From Candidatus Solincola tengchongensis (lineage in GTDB: Bacteria > Actinomycetota > Geothermincolia > Geothermincolales > RBG-13-55-18), in NCBI GenBank assembly GCA_015711895.1, contig MU158644.1:12663-19079 (forward strand): a DNA stretch of 6,417 nt. The letters are read 5' to 3'. The notes below the pieces were generated by a model, which saw only the letters and a program-made list of their open reading frames with translations, was not told the DNA's origin and did no database searches. Of this stretch, positions 1-6,036 are shown one piece after another (the stretch's first letter is position 1; every line of letters begins with the position of its first letter). Both the position numbers and the translations under genes were made by a program.

Positions 1-557
1 CCCGGCACGCCGCTCGACCGCCCGGGCGCGTCTTGAAGGATCTCGGTCACGGCGGGCGCCGGCACCGGGTAAATCCCGTGGCTGGTCTTGATCATCCCCG
101 TGCCCATGGGGAGAGGGGAGCAGAGAAGCTCCTCCACCTCCAGGTGCTCCAGGCAGGCCACCGTGCCCACCACGTCCACAAGGGTATCGGCGCTTCCCAA
201 TTCATGGAAATGGACCTGGTCGATATTCCTGGAGTGGATGCGGCTCTCCGCCTTCGCCAGGAGGGCGAACACCTTCTGGCTCTTCTCCTTGGCCTGCGGC
301 GAGAGGTCGCTCCGCTCGATGAGCTCCCTTATGTGAGCATAGGTCCTGACGACCTCCCTCTCCAGCACCCTCACGTGGACTTTGGTGGCCCCGATGCCCT
401 TGCGTTCGGTACGGGAAGCGGTGACGCTCGCCTCGCTCAGGCCAAGGCGCAGGGCGGTCTCCTGCAGGAGACCGAGGGGGGCCCCGAGGTCCACCAGCAC
501 GCCCAGCATCATGTCCCCGCTTATGCCCGCAAAGGCGTCAAGGTAAAGCGTCTTCAA
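1..557 (-). CDS. larC: LarC, nickel insertion protein for the nickel-pincer cofactor (N-terminal part, cut by window edge)
   Basis: LarC inserts nickel, in a CTP-dependent reaction, into the bis-thiocarboxylated pyridinium mononucleotide, the last step of NPN cofactor synthesis (family knowledge). Seen here: 185 codons read from a TTG start at 557-555 and run off the left edge. The protein opens KTLYLDAFAGISGDM (residues 2-16), the LarC family N-terminus. It has HFHELGSADTLVDVVG at 116-131, matching the conserved HFHE-G-xD block, and HGIYPVPAPA at 160-169, matching the family's HGxxPxPAPA. The family is usually about 400 residues, so roughly half is missing. The TTG start is chosen because GGAGG lies 9 bases upstream and the homology begins at once; no nearby in-frame ATG fits. 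larE lies upstream on the same strand but 363 bases away, so co-transcription is plausible but not shown. Some bacteria express LarC through a frameshift between two halves; that part of the gene is outside the window. Identity is confident. Confidence 0.93.
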   Translation of the reverse strand, partial: MKTLYLDAFAGISGDMMLGVLVDLGAPLGLLQETALRLGLSEASVTASRTERKGIGATKVHVRVLEREVVRTYAHIRELIERSDLSPQAKEKSQKVFALLAKAESRIHSRNIDQVHFHELGSADTLVDVVGTVACLEHLEVEELLCSPLPMGTGMIKTSHGIYPVPAPAVTEILQDAPGRSSGVP

Positions 558-920
558 GCCTTCACACCTCCGGATCCGCCGGAAAGCAGCCCTTTCCTTG
601 GATTTTGCTCGTCGGTTTCAGGAATATCACATCCCCCTCAGGCCGTCAGCAATGACCATATCGATCATACCACCTCGACCCCCCGGCCACCCGCCGTATA
701 GGCAGGGCCGAATCCCCGTTCGCCCGTCAAGGTACGCCCACGGCTCGCCTCCGATGTCCTGACGGGCCTGGGTGTCTCCCCTCGGCCTCATGGGTGCGAG
801 ATTCGTGCGGGCCCTGAAGGGCGTGTGGCGACATTCCCCCGCCGCGTTTTGCGGCTCTCTCCCCACCGACCCTTCCGACAGGAAAAGATCTCGGCTTCCG
901 GAGATTCGATTGTCGGCATC
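558..920. other. 363-base gap between larE and larC, no recognised gene
   Basis: A minus-strand reading frame (627-866) runs through this gap, but its arginine- and glycine-rich translation resembles no family I know and I do not call it. Small structures visible: an 8-base inverted repeat GCCCGTCA / TGACGGGC (722-729 and 760-767, loop 30); a 5-base hairpin GCCGC-GTTTT-GCGGC (841-855); and GCCC-TGAA-GGGC (811-822). None is followed by a T run, so none is a clear terminator. On the minus strand a TATGAT at 669-664 could be a -10 for larC, but no good -35 accompanies it. The gap is unusually long for two genes of one short pathway. Confidence 0.4.
565..571 (-). promoter_or_regulatory. Ribosome binding site deciding the TTG start of larC
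   Basis: The minus strand reads GGAGGTG here. The GGAGG core ends 9 bases before the TTG at 557-555. The GTG inside this motif cannot be the start because it is followed immediately by a TGA stop. This supports TTG as the true larC start. Confidence 0.7.
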
Positions 921-1805
921 TTAAACATCGGGAGGCGAAAAAGAGGAAACGTCTCCTTCCCCATCCCGGAAGATGGTGAGCACCTTCCTCCTCTGCCCTC
1001 CCCGGTCCATGCTCCCGCTGCGGTAGCCCTCGAGGTCGAGGTCAAGGCGGCGGAAGCCCAGCTCCCGGAATTTTCTCTCCGTCGTCGAGCGGTTCTCGCC
1101 GCGGGCAAGGGAGGAGGTCTCCTCTTCGCCCGCCTCGATCCGGGCCCATTCCGGCCCTTCCAGGCGCACACGGAACTCGTGCCACCCGAGGCCTTCCAGG
1201 AACTCCTCAGCTGCATCCACCCTCCATAGGGCCTCACGGCTCAAGCGGGCGCCGTAGGGGAAACGGGTAGCCAGGCAGGGGCGAGAGGGGGCGTTCCAGT
1301 TGGGGAGTCCGAGCTCGCGGGCCAGGAGACGGATGTCGCGCTTGGTGAACCCCGCTTCCTCCAGGGGGCTGAGGCAACCCTCTTCACGGGCCGCCCTCCT
1401 TCCGGGGCGGTACACGAGAGCGTCATCTGCGTTCCCCCCATCCATGATCGCCTCAAGGCCGCGGGAAGAGGCCAGGCTCCGCAGGAGGATCAGGCGGTGC
1501 TTTTTGCATAGATAGCAGCGGTCGCGGGGGTTATCGGGGAAACCCTCCAGGGTGAGCTCGTTGCTTTCTGCCACCTGGAGCGGAAAGCCCAGCTCTCCGG
1601 AAATGCGTATGGCGCGTTCCGTCTCCCGCGGGGGCATGAGCGGGGAGGAGATCAAGACGGCCAGCATGCGGTCGCCCATCGCCTGTCTGGCCAGGTGTGA
1701 GAGAAGCGTGGAATCGACGCCCCCAGAGTAGGCGACCGCCGCGGAGGGAATTGATTCCAGAATTTCCCATAAACGTAGCTGTTTGGCCTTCAGCTCGCCG
1801 TCCAT
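921..1805 (-). CDS. larE: LarE, ATP-dependent sulfur transferase of nickel-pincer cofactor synthesis
   Basis: LarE is a PP-loop ATPase that adenylates the carboxylates of pyridinium-3,5-biscarboxylic acid mononucleotide and replaces them with thiocarboxylates (family knowledge). Seen: 294 residues from the ATG at 1805, a normal family length. The PP-loop SGGVDS is at 27-32. A CYLC pair (Cys97, Cys100) sits in DRCYLCKK, and a third cysteine, Cys177, in APSRPCLATR, the position of the sulfur-donating cysteine of Lactobacillus LarE. GGNADD (123-128), YRPGRRAA (132-139) and SPLEEAGFTKRDIR (146-159) are also family-typical. Three cysteines arranged this way suggest the [4Fe-4S]-cluster form rather than the sacrificial single-cysteine form (inference). 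Start choice: ATG 1805 has GGGAG five bases upstream; a TTG at 1817 in the same frame would add four residues and has a poorer site. It is divergent from the DUF4446-pheA-serS operon. The TAA stop is at 923-921. Confidence 0.93.
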   Translation of the reverse strand: MDGELKAKQLRLWEILESIPSAAVAYSGGVDSTLLSHLARQAMGDRMLAVLISSPLMPPRETERAIRISGELGFPLQVAESNELTLEGFPDNPRDRCYLCKKHRLILLRSLASSRGLEAIMDGGNADDALVYRPGRRAAREEGCLSPLEEAGFTKRDIRLLARELGLPNWNAPSRPCLATRFPYGARLSREALWRVDAAEEFLEGLGWHEFRVRLEGPEWARIEAGEEETSSLARGENRSTTERKFRELGFRRLDLDLEGYRSGSMDRGGQRRKVLTIFRDGEGDVSSFSPPDV

Positions 1806-1829
1806 AGCCACTCCCAAACCTTTGACCGA

Positions 1830-1835
1830 AGTATA
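1830..1835 (-). promoter_or_regulatory. Probable -10 element for larE
   Basis: The minus strand reads TATACT, one mismatch from TATAAT. It would start transcription near 1823 and give a leader of under 20 bases that includes the GGGAG ribosome site before ATG 1805. No TTGACA-like -35 is seen at 16-18 bases spacing, so this is a partial match only. Confidence 0.4.
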
Positions 1836-1919
1836 TCATTCCCCGGCGACCGAGGGGATGTGAGGCACCACTCAGACCGCGGCCCGTTTCCTCTGCAGTG
1901 CCGGGAGAAAACCGAAATG

Positions 1920-1928
1920 TGGTATTCT
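1920..1928 (+). promoter_or_regulatory. Possible extended -10 for the DUF4446-pheA-serS operon
   Basis: TGG followed by TATTCT (TATTCT at 1923-1928) has the TGn extended -10 form. It would place the transcript start near 1935, just ahead of the AAAGGAGG ribosome site at 1937-1944. There is no recognisable -35. The only other candidate space is the 146-base divergent region 1806-1951, which must also hold the larE promoter. Confidence 0.3.
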
Positions 1929-1951
1929 CTTGTGGTAAAGGAGGACGGGAC

Positions 1952-2554
1952 ATGTTGGAAGCCTTTAAGAACAATTCCGGCCTGATGATAACCCTTCTTC
2001 TGCTGGTGGACTTCCTGTTGCTGGCGGGAGTCTTCGTCCTATTCCGGCAGCTCTCCCTGCTGCGCCGTAACGTGACCATCCTCAAGCGGGGGGTGGACGG
2101 GTCGAGCCTCCTGGAGAAGGTGGCTTCTCAAGCGGTGCAGATACAGGACATCTACCGTCTCCTGGAGCAGCAGGCCGCGGAGAAGGACTACCTTGCCGAG
2201 GTGCTCGCCGGCTCCCTGCAGAGGGTAGCCGTGGTGCGCTTCGATGCCTTCGACGACATGGGCGGCAAGCTCAGCTATTCGGTGGCCATGCTGGACGAGA
2301 ACGGGGATGGGGTGATATTCACCTCCATCTACGGGCGCAACGAGAACCGCACCTACGCCAAGGCGGTGAAGAACGGGAAAGCTTCGCATGTCCTGTCCCG
2401 CGAGGAGGAGGAAGCCCTGCGCCGCGCCCTCACCGTGAAGCCGCCCATGATTCGCGGCCGCAAGGGGGGCGCCGGCAGGCTCTTCGACCTGGAGAGCGCG
2501 GAGGAAGCCGGCGGAGAATCTCGAAGGGAGGAGGACGGTTCTTGGGTGATGTGA
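1952..2554 (+). CDS. DUF4446 family membrane-anchored protein, function unknown
   Basis: The protein has 200 residues. One hydrophobic segment (about 11-31, rich in Leu, Val and Phe) is followed by positive residues (LLRR 36-39), so a single N-terminal membrane anchor with a cytoplasmic body is likely. Residues about 35-90 are heptad-like and probably coiled coil. The core at 91-162 carries FDAFDDMGGKLSYS (97-110), LDENGDGVIFTSIYGR (114-129) and TYAKAVKNGK (134-143), the recognisable DUF4446 signature. The C-terminal 35 residues are charged and low in complexity. The start is ATG 1952 because AAAGGAGG ends 7 bases before it; an upstream in-frame GTG at 1898 would only prefix unconserved residues before the membrane segment. 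It is first in an operon with pheA (13-base overlap) and serS. In Firmicutes this family is often near parB and serS at the chromosome origin (recollection), which the serS linkage echoes. No biochemical role is known to me. Confidence 0.85.
   Translation: MLEAFKNNSGLMITLLLLVDFLLLAGVFVLFRQLSLLRRNVTILKRGVDGSSLLEKVASQAVQIQDIYRLLEQQAAEKDYLAEVLAGSLQRVAVVRFDAFDDMGGKLSYSVAMLDENGDGVIFTSIYGRNENRTYAKAVKNGKASHVLSREEEEALRRALTVKPPMIRGRKGGAGRLFDLESAEEAGGESRREEDGSWVM
2527..2534 (+). promoter_or_regulatory. Ribosome binding site deciding the TTG start of pheA
   Basis: GGAGGAGG lies inside the end of the DUF4446 gene, 7 bases before TTG 2542. An in-frame GTG at 2551 would be 16 bases away, too far. This supports the TTG start and a 13-base gene overlap, hence translational coupling. 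Confidence 0.65.
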
Positions 2555-3402
2555 GCGTTCCCCTCTCCTGCCGGCGCGTGGCTTACCTGGGGCCTCCGGG
2601 GACCTTCACCGAGGAGGCCCTCCTCTCATGGCCGGACCTGGAGTTCGAGGCCTCCATCCCCTTCCCCACCGTAGAGGAAGCCATCCTGGCCGTGCAGGAC
2701 AACCTGGCGGAGAAGGCCGTGGTGCCCATCGAGAACTCCCTGGAGGGCTCGGTAAACGCCACCCTGGACTGCCTGGCCTTCGAGGCGGACGTCTTCATCC
2801 AGGCGGAGAAGGTATGCCAGGTAAGGCACTGTCTTTTAGTCCGTCCCGGCGTGGGCCTGGAGGAGGTGGCTCGCGTGATCTCCCACCCCCAGGCGGCGGC
2901 CCAGTGCCGGAGGCACCTCATCGAGCTGCTGCCCGGCGTGGAGGTGGAAGCGGCCAACAGCACCTCCGAGGCGGCTCGCCGTGTGGCGGAGTCCGGGGAG
3001 CCCCTGGCCGCCCTGGGAAGTGCTTTGGCCGCCGAGCTCTACGGGCTGCAGTTGCTTCGTGAGGGAATGGAGGACCATCCGGAGAACCGCACTCGGTTCG
3101 TGCTCCTGGGAAGGGAGAAGATGCCTCCCAGCGGACGAGACAAGACCTCCATGGTCTGCTTCATCCACCAGGACAGGCCGGGCATGCTCCTGCAGATACT
3201 GCAGGAGTTCGCCTACCGCTACATAAACCTTTCCAAGATCGAGTCGCGGCCCACGAAGAAGAGCCTGGGGGAGTACTGTTTCTTTATCGACTGCGAAGGG
3301 CATGAGGAGGACGAGGTGGTGGCCTCGGCCCTGAAGTGCCTGCGCTGCAAGCTCCCGCGGGTGAAGCTCCTGGGCTCCTATCCCGCTTACCGGGAGGATT
3401 GA
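2542..3402 (+). CDS. pheA: Prephenate dehydratase with C-terminal ACT domain
   Basis: This enzyme converts prephenate to phenylpyruvate, with loss of water and CO2, in cytoplasmic phenylalanine synthesis. The protein has 286 residues, the usual length of the monofunctional enzyme; there is no chorismate mutase domain. Catalytic domain, about residues 12-190: GPPGTFTEEAL (17-27), VPIENSLEGSVN (61-72), SHPQAAAQC (114-122), and the essential TRF motif T184-R185-F186 within ENRTRF. ACT domain, about 203-281: DRPGML (211-216) and the phenylalanine-binding ESRP motif (234-237), followed by YCFFIDCEGH. These imply allosteric feedback by phenylalanine (family knowledge). The TTG start at 2542 is set by GGAGGAGG 7 bases upstream and overlaps the end of the DUF4446 gene. 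serS follows after 4 bases. No other aromatic pathway gene is in view. Confidence 0.95.
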   Translation: MGDVSVPLSCRRVAYLGPPGTFTEEALLSWPDLEFEASIPFPTVEEAILAVQDNLAEKAVVPIENSLEGSVNATLDCLAFEADVFIQAEKVCQVRHCLLVRPGVGLEEVARVISHPQAAAQCRRHLIELLPGVEVEAANSTSEAARRVAESGEPLAALGSALAAELYGLQLLREGMEDHPENRTRFVLLGREKMPPSGRDKTSMVCFIHQDRPGMLLQILQEFAYRYINLSKIESRPTKKSLGEYCFFIDCEGHEEDEVVASALKCLRCKLPRVKLLGSYPAYRED

Positions 3403-3406
3403 AAGC

Positions 3407-4684
3407 ATGCTGGACCTCAAGTTCGTACGGGAGAACGCCGACCTGGTGCGCAAGGCCCTGGAGGACCGTTGCCTGGAGGTTCCCCTGGACGACCTCCTGG
3501 AGAAGGACAGCAGGAGGCGGTCCCTCCTCGCCGAACTGGAGGAGAAGCGCGCCCGCCACAAGAGGGGGAACAAGGAGATCGGCGAGAGGATAAGGAAGGG
3601 CGAGGACCCCGCCGCTCTGCGGGAGGAGATGGGGGCCTTGAGCGAGGAGATAAGGTCTCTGGAGGCCGAGGCGGACGGGCTGGAGGCGGCCGTGCGGGAG
3701 ATACTCGTCCGCCTCCCCAATCTCCCCCACGAATCGGTTCCCGTGGGGCCCGACGAGACCTACAACCGGGAGGTGCGCCGCTGGGGGGAGCCGCGGGCCT
3801 TCGACTTCCAACCCCTTCCCCACTGGGAGCTGGGGGAGCAGCTGGGGGTGCTGGATTTCCAACGTGGGGTGAAGATCGCCGAATCGCGCTTCACGCTTCT
3901 GCGCGGAAAGGGGGCCCTCCTGGAGCGCGCTCTGATAAACTTCATGCTCGACCTGCATACCCGGGAGCACGGCTACACCGAGGTGTTCCCCCCCATACTG
4001 GTCAATGAGGAGAGCATGTTCGCCACCGGGCAGCTCCCCAAGCTGGAGGGTGAGATGTACCGCTGCCGGGACGACGTTCTGTACCTCATCCCAACCGCTG
4101 AGGTCCCGGTGACCAACATCCACCGCGACGAGGTCCTGGCCGAGGAAGACCTGCCCCTCTATTACTGCGCCTATACTCCCTGTTTCCGGAGGGAGGCGGG
4201 CTCTTACGGGAGGGACATCCGCGGGCTCATCCGCCAGCACCAGTTCAACAAGGTGGAACTGGTCAAGTTCAGCCACCCCGAGAGCTCCTATCAAGAGTTG
4301 GAAAAACTTACCAATGATGCGGAGGAGGTGCTGCAGCGCCTTGGGCTACCCTACCGGGTGGTGGTCCTCTCCACCGGGGACCTCTCCTTCGCCGCCGCCA
4401 AGTGTTACGACCTGGAGGTGTGGCTCCCCTCCTATGGGGAGTACAAGGAGATCTCCTCCTGCTCCAACTTCACCGACTTCCAGGCCCGCCGCGCCAACAT
4501 CCGCTTCCGGCCGTCCGGCGGCGGCAAGGCGCGTTTCGTCCACACCCTGAACGGTTCGGGGGTGGCCGTGGGGCGCACGGTGGCCGCCATCCTGGAGAAC
4601 TACCAGCGTGAGGACGGGAGCGTAGAGGTCCCCGAGGCCCTGCGCCCCTACATGCACGGACTTGAGGTCATCGAGCCCGACTGA
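3407..4684 (+). CDS. serS: Seryl-tRNA synthetase
   Basis: SerS charges tRNA-Ser (and tRNA-Sec where present) with serine in the cytoplasm; it is a class II synthetase. The protein has 425 residues, the standard bacterial length, beginning MLDLKFVREN. Residues about 28-100 are charged and heptad-like, forming the antiparallel coiled-coil arm that grips the long variable arm of tRNA-Ser. The catalytic domain follows: PTAEVP at 229-234; motif 2 at about 253-287 with CFRREAGSYGRDIRGLIRQHQF, holding the ATP-binding arginine; EISSCSNFTDFQARR at 348-362, the serine-binding region; and motif 3, NGSGVAVGRTVAAILENYQ, at 382-400. All key motifs look intact. ATG 3407 has GGAGG 9 bases upstream, and the gene starts 4 bases after pheA, so it is the last gene of the DUF4446-pheA-serS operon. 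No T-box or other leader lies directly ahead of it. Confidence 0.98.
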   Translation: MLDLKFVRENADLVRKALEDRCLEVPLDDLLEKDSRRRSLLAELEEKRARHKRGNKEIGERIRKGEDPAALREEMGALSEEIRSLEAEADGLEAAVREILVRLPNLPHESVPVGPDETYNREVRRWGEPRAFDFQPLPHWELGEQLGVLDFQRGVKIAESRFTLLRGKGALLERALINFMLDLHTREHGYTEVFPPILVNEESMFATGQLPKLEGEMYRCRDDVLYLIPTAEVPVTNIHRDEVLAEEDLPLYYCAYTPCFRREAGSYGRDIRGLIRQHQFNKVELVKFSHPESSYQELEKLTNDAEEVLQRLGLPYRVVVLSTGDLSFAAAKCYDLEVWLPSYGEYKEISSCSNFTDFQARRANIRFRPSGGGKARFVHTLNGSGVAVGRTVAAILENYQREDGSVEVPEALRPYMHGLEVIEPD

Positions 4685-5116
4685 AACGGCGGCGCGGGCC
4701 GGCGGCAGACCTCGGTGGATTCGTTGTCCCTCGCGCCATCTCCTTACGGGGTGATGACCTAAATGCCGGAAGCCGGCGGCACGTTCTTATGCCGGCGCTC
4801 ATGTTGCGGAGCGAGGGTGAGATCCGGGGATGCACGGTTCGCCGGTGAGGCGAGCGCCTGATCCTCGCGATGTCGTCACAAGGGCCTCTCGACGCTGTCC
4901 GAAAGTGATTCTTGAGGTCACGCCACATGGGCATGGGGACTGTTTGGGATTCGAGGGTTCGCGATTCCTGCCGAAACAAGGCGCTTTCGATAAACGGTTT
5001 TCGCTGTCCCGTTGCGCTTGGCGCTCCTCCCGGGAGTCGTGACGGCTTGACAGGAACTCCGTCCCGATACCGAATAAAATAAAGGGTGTAAAACCTCGGA
5101 CGGCAGGTGAGCGCAG
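4685..5116. other. 432-base intergenic region after serS, no supported gene
   Basis: Several short reading frames cross this region on both strands, but none has family features or a ribosome site. Visible structure: GCCGG-AAG-CCGGC (4765-4777), followed by a partly T-containing stretch, is the best but weak candidate for a serS terminator. CGGCA / TGCCG (4777-4781 and 4790-4794) overlaps it, and ATGCCGG is directly repeated at 4763 and 4789. AGGC-GAGC-GCCT lies at 4848-4859. Base composition becomes AT-richer near 5070-5095, just ahead of the next gene. I recognise no riboswitch or known RNA here. Confidence 0.4.
5047..5080 (+). promoter_or_regulatory. Possible promoter for the gene at 5117
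   Basis: A perfect TTGACA (5047-5052) and a TAAAAT (5075-5080) lie just upstream of the reading frame at 5117. Their spacing is 22 bases, well beyond the usual 16-18, so they may not work as a pair. The TAAAAT alone could serve as a -10; the same hexamer stands ahead of the tRNA-Ser gene. Confidence 0.3.
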
Positions 5117-5434
5117 GTGCAGGGGGACGAGATACTCGGTATCATCAGGCGCATCACCCGCGATTTCGCCCCCATCCTCCCCGGCCTTCGCCTGGAAGTG
5201 GTCTCCCCGGAGGGATTCCGGGCCCGGGTGAGAGGCAAGCCCATCGTCGCCGATGAGGCCATGTTGCGTGCCGTCCTCGGTGAGGAGCGGGGAGGGGCGG
5301 GGAGGAGTGGGGCCCGGGCGCGTGAGAGGGCGGCGCCCGGAGGCGCCCCCCCCGGGGGCGCGGGGGTTGAAACCGATATCCAGCAGGAATCTCGGGGAGG
5401 GGGGAGAGGCCGGGGCCCGGAGGGCATCCGGTAA
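5117..5434 (+). CDS. Hypothetical protein, possibly the N-terminal part of a frameshifted gene
   Basis: Not recognised. GTG start at 5117 with AGGTGA at 5105-5110 as a fair ribosome site. Residues 1-57 (QGDEILGIIRRI at 2-13, then FAPILPGLRLEVVSPEG at 17-33) look like a genuine small folded alpha/beta segment, and codon third positions are strongly G or C. From residue 58 the protein becomes Gly-, Arg- and Ala-rich and ends at residue 105 in a low-complexity tail. A run of eight C (5346-5353) and a run of six G (5399-5404) lie in this tail. The downstream coding-like segment (5628-5888) is in a different frame. Either this is a complete small protein with a disordered tail, or the reading frame was broken at one of these runs by mutation, sequencing error or slippage. 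Confidence 0.5.
   Translation: MQGDEILGIIRRITRDFAPILPGLRLEVVSPEGFRARVRGKPIVADEAMLRAVLGEERGGAGRSGARARERAAPGGAPPGGAGVETDIQQESRGGGRGRGPEGIR
5343..5361. repeat. GC-only inverted repeat with an 8-C run
   Basis: GCGCCCCC (5343-5350) pairs perfectly with GGGGGCGC (5354-5361) across a 3-base CCC loop. There is no T run after it, so it is not a classical terminator, and it lies inside the GC-rich tail of the 5117 reading frame. It is a likely site for polymerase slippage or assembly error. Confidence 0.6.
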
Positions 5435-5627
5435 GGTGCGTACGGGCACAAAAGCCGGCGATGCCGCGAGGATCGGCGGAGTTCCGGGCGGGGAGACGCG
5501 CGGCGTCTCCGACCGTACAGGCCCGGGGGCGGAAGGGGGGAAGCGGGAAAAGGCGGGAGAGGAAAGGTCACGTGAGGGAGCGGCGGAGAGGTACCCCCTC
5601 TACGCTCTCCCCACCAGTCGTACAATC

Positions 5628-5888
5628 ATGGTGGAGATGAAGAGCCTCTCGGAGAGGATCAACCGCGAGGACCACCGTCTGCATCGTCCCCTTGTGGAGG
5701 GACTCGTCCTGCGCGAGGTCCTCTACCTCATCACCAGCGGCCAGCCTCTGCCCGATCCCCGAGCGCGCGCGGAGCGCATTCTCCGCCGTCACTGGCCCTT
5801 CCAGTACGCCGCCCTGCGCAGCGTGGGCCTGACGGTCACCGGTTTCGAGAGGCCCCAGACGCGACCGGAAATGGCCAGAGACAACTGA
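5628..5888 (+). CDS. Hypothetical protein or C-terminal part of a frameshifted gene
   Basis: Not recognised. From ATG 5628 it encodes 86 residues ending at TGA 5886-5888. The segment looks truly coding: third positions are mostly C or G, and the protein has a predicted helical, charged N-half (SERINREDHRLHRPLVEGL at 8-26, then VLREVLYLI at 27-35) and a C-half with HWPFQYAALRSVGLTVTGFERP (55-76). The start is uncertain. No ribosome site precedes ATG 5628 or the next in-frame ATG 5637, and the frame stays open upstream to 5253 through Gly/Arg-rich low-complexity codons. That absence suggests the true start lies upstream, perhaps in the 5117 frame, joined through a frameshift; the combined protein would be about 256 residues with a disordered linker. 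The downstream neighbour is tRNA-Ser. Confidence 0.5.
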   Translation: MVEMKSLSERINREDHRLHRPLVEGLVLREVLYLITSGQPLPDPRARAERILRRHWPFQYAALRSVGLTVTGFERPQTRPEMARDN

Positions 5889-6036
5889 AGGCTTAGGTGG
5901 CCAGCGTTCGATGAGGGAGTGCCCGCATCGTTTCTACGGAAGTTGGCGCGCCTGCAGCCACCGGATCTCCGATTTCCGCGGACGGGAACCCTCTGCGGAT
6001 TTACGCTTCGAGCCCACCCCAAGTAAAATGGTTCCT
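5889..6036. other. Spacer ahead of tRNA-Ser
   Basis: This 148-base spacer contains no plausible gene. It holds an 8-base palindrome TCCGCGGA (5977-5984) and a possible tRNA promoter near its end. Confidence 0.4.
6024..6029 (+). promoter_or_regulatory. Possible -10 of the tRNA-Ser promoter
   Basis: TAAAAT lies 7 bases before the first base of the tRNA, in the right place for a start at or just before the tRNA 5' end. A weak TTACGC sits 17 bases upstream (6001-6006), matching only the first two bases of the -35 consensus. Confidence 0.35.

Noticed and set aside
33..701. 222-codon plus-strand reading frame over larC
   Set aside because: The minus strand encodes a clear LarC N-terminus here; this frame is its complement shadow.
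2836..3720. 294-codon minus-strand reading frame opposite pheA and serS
   Set aside because: It is serine/arginine-rich, antisense to intact genes, and has no recognisable domain.
3284..4294. 336-codon minus-strand reading frame opposite pheA and serS
   Set aside because: It lies antisense to two strongly supported genes and is an expected by-product of high GC3; it has no family motifs.
4806..4840. Resemblance of TGCACGGTTC (4831-4840) to the 3' half of a group II intron domain V
   Set aside because: The matching 5' half (GAGCCGTG-type) is absent, so the hairpin cannot form, and no maturase is nearby.
4931..4948. ATGGGGACTGTTTGGG, reminiscent of REP-type GGGGACTGTCCCC palindromes
   Set aside because: It is not palindromic, not repeated in the window, and no REP-associated transposase is present.
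4918..5625. 235-codon minus-strand reading frame rich in Pro, Arg and Ser
   Set aside because: Its composition follows from the GC-rich stretch on the other strand. It has no domain, and it ends in the intergenic region.
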